From positions 28,519 through 42,737 of the forward strand of contig NVSM01000015.1 in the NCBI GenBank assembly GCA_002401225.1: DNA of 14,219 nucleotides. The letters run 5' to 3'. The notes under the pieces were generated by a model. The model worked only from the letters and a program-made list of their open reading frames with translations, was not told where the DNA came from and did no database searches. This DNA is from a bacterium (GTDB lineage Bacteria > Planctomycetota > Phycisphaerae > Phycisphaerales > UBA1924). Positions within the stretch are counted from its first letter, which is position 1. The number at the start of each line of letters is the position of its first letter. This document shows, in pieces, positions 13,834-14,219 of this stretch. Position numbers and translations under genes: made by a program.

Positions 13834-14190
13834 ATGAGCGAACAAGCCATCCAAGAACAAGCCGTGATTTTGACCGAACTTGCTGCCAAAGAAGTGCGGA
13901 CAATTGTCGCCTCGCAGGAACTCGAAGCAGATAAGGTCCGTCTCCGCATCGGCGTCAAGGGCGGCGGCTGCTCAGGGTTCAGCTACCTGCTTGACCTCAC
14001 AGAGACCCAGAAGGACACCGACGAGGTCTTCGAGCAGCACGGCATCAAGATCATCATCGATCCCAAAAGCCTCCTCTACCTCAGTGGCGTCACCGTCGAC
14101 TTCAAGGACGAGATCATGGGTCGCGGGTTTGTGTTCAACAATCCAAACGCATCGAGCAGCTGCGGTTGTGGATCAAGCTTCTCGGTCTGA
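13834..14190 (+). CDS. A-type iron-sulfur carrier protein (IscA/ErpA/HesB family)
   Basis: A carrier that receives clusters from the scaffold and delivers them to target enzymes. It has 118 residues, typical of the family. The three conserved cysteines are Cys46 in VKGGGCSGFSY and Cys110/Cys112 in the ending SSCGCGSSFSV; FNNPNA precedes them as in the family signature. The ending is closer to ErpA than to E. coli IscA, so I leave the symbol open. The ATG at 13834 is chosen because GGAG lies 6 bases upstream; the in-frame TTG at 13822 would add only four residues and destroy that spacing. It lies 87 bases after iscU, with two inverted repeats between them, so it may have a promoter of its own. 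The last 29 bases of the window after its stop show nothing recognisable. Confidence 0.95.
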   Translation: MSEQAIQEQAVILTELAAKEVRTIVASQELEADKVRLRIGVKGGGCSGFSYLLDLTETQKDTDEVFEQHGIKIIIDPKSLLYLSGVTVDFKDEIMGRGFVFNNPNASSSCGCGSSFSV

Positions 14191-14219
14191 TGCCCATCAG
14201 CTCAGCAAGACTTGGCACA

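Overview
The window looks like chromosomal housekeeping DNA from a planctomycete, most likely class Phycisphaerae. This rests on protein-family character, not on any search. A long secretin has an extended helical N-terminus and glycine-rich spacers. A secreted protein ends in a PEP-CTERM-like sorting tail closed by RRRR. A shortened, degenerate MnmE-like GTPase sits in an operon with type III pantothenate kinase, and an anti-anti-sigma/anti-sigma pair is present. I see no mobile element, phage gene, CRISPR array, tRNA or rRNA.

Left part (1-5948). The end of a small lysine-rich protein gene is followed by a strong hairpin terminator. Only 10 bases after it comes ogt, an O6-alkylguanine-DNA alkyltransferase. 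Converging on ogt is a minus-strand block. Reading from its upstream end it holds coaX, the MnmE-like GTPase (stop/start overlap TGATG), a 183-base gap, a membrane-anchored TPR-like protein, an RluA-family 23S rRNA pseudouridine synthase, and finally the separately spaced PEP-CTERM-like exported protein. A consensus TATAAT box upstream of coaX is a candidate promoter for the block.

Middle (5949-10992). An unrecognised 335-residue acidic cytoplasmic protein is followed by about 500 bases with no convincing gene. That gap carries the most unusual signal in the window: three 18-base palindromes at 26-27 base spacing, with compensatory base changes and TTCG/CTCG centres, plus a fourth, different hairpin. 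These lie just upstream of a 1160-residue secretin gene, which ends at a textbook intrinsic terminator.

Right part (10993-14219). A STAS-domain anti-anti-sigma factor and an RsbW-type ATPase (a partner-switching pair) are followed by an iron-sulfur cluster assembly locus: iscS, iscU and an A-type carrier. The iscS leader has a plausible promoter with a perfect 13-base palindrome over the expected start site. The gap before the A-type carrier has two further perfect inverted repeats. No IscR-type regulator is in view. IscU keeps the LPPVK chaperone-binding motif, so HscA/HscB are expected beyond the window or elsewhere. I found no clearly new multi-gene system. The best candidates for something undescribed are the palindrome array ahead of the secretin and the reduced MnmE-like GTPase.
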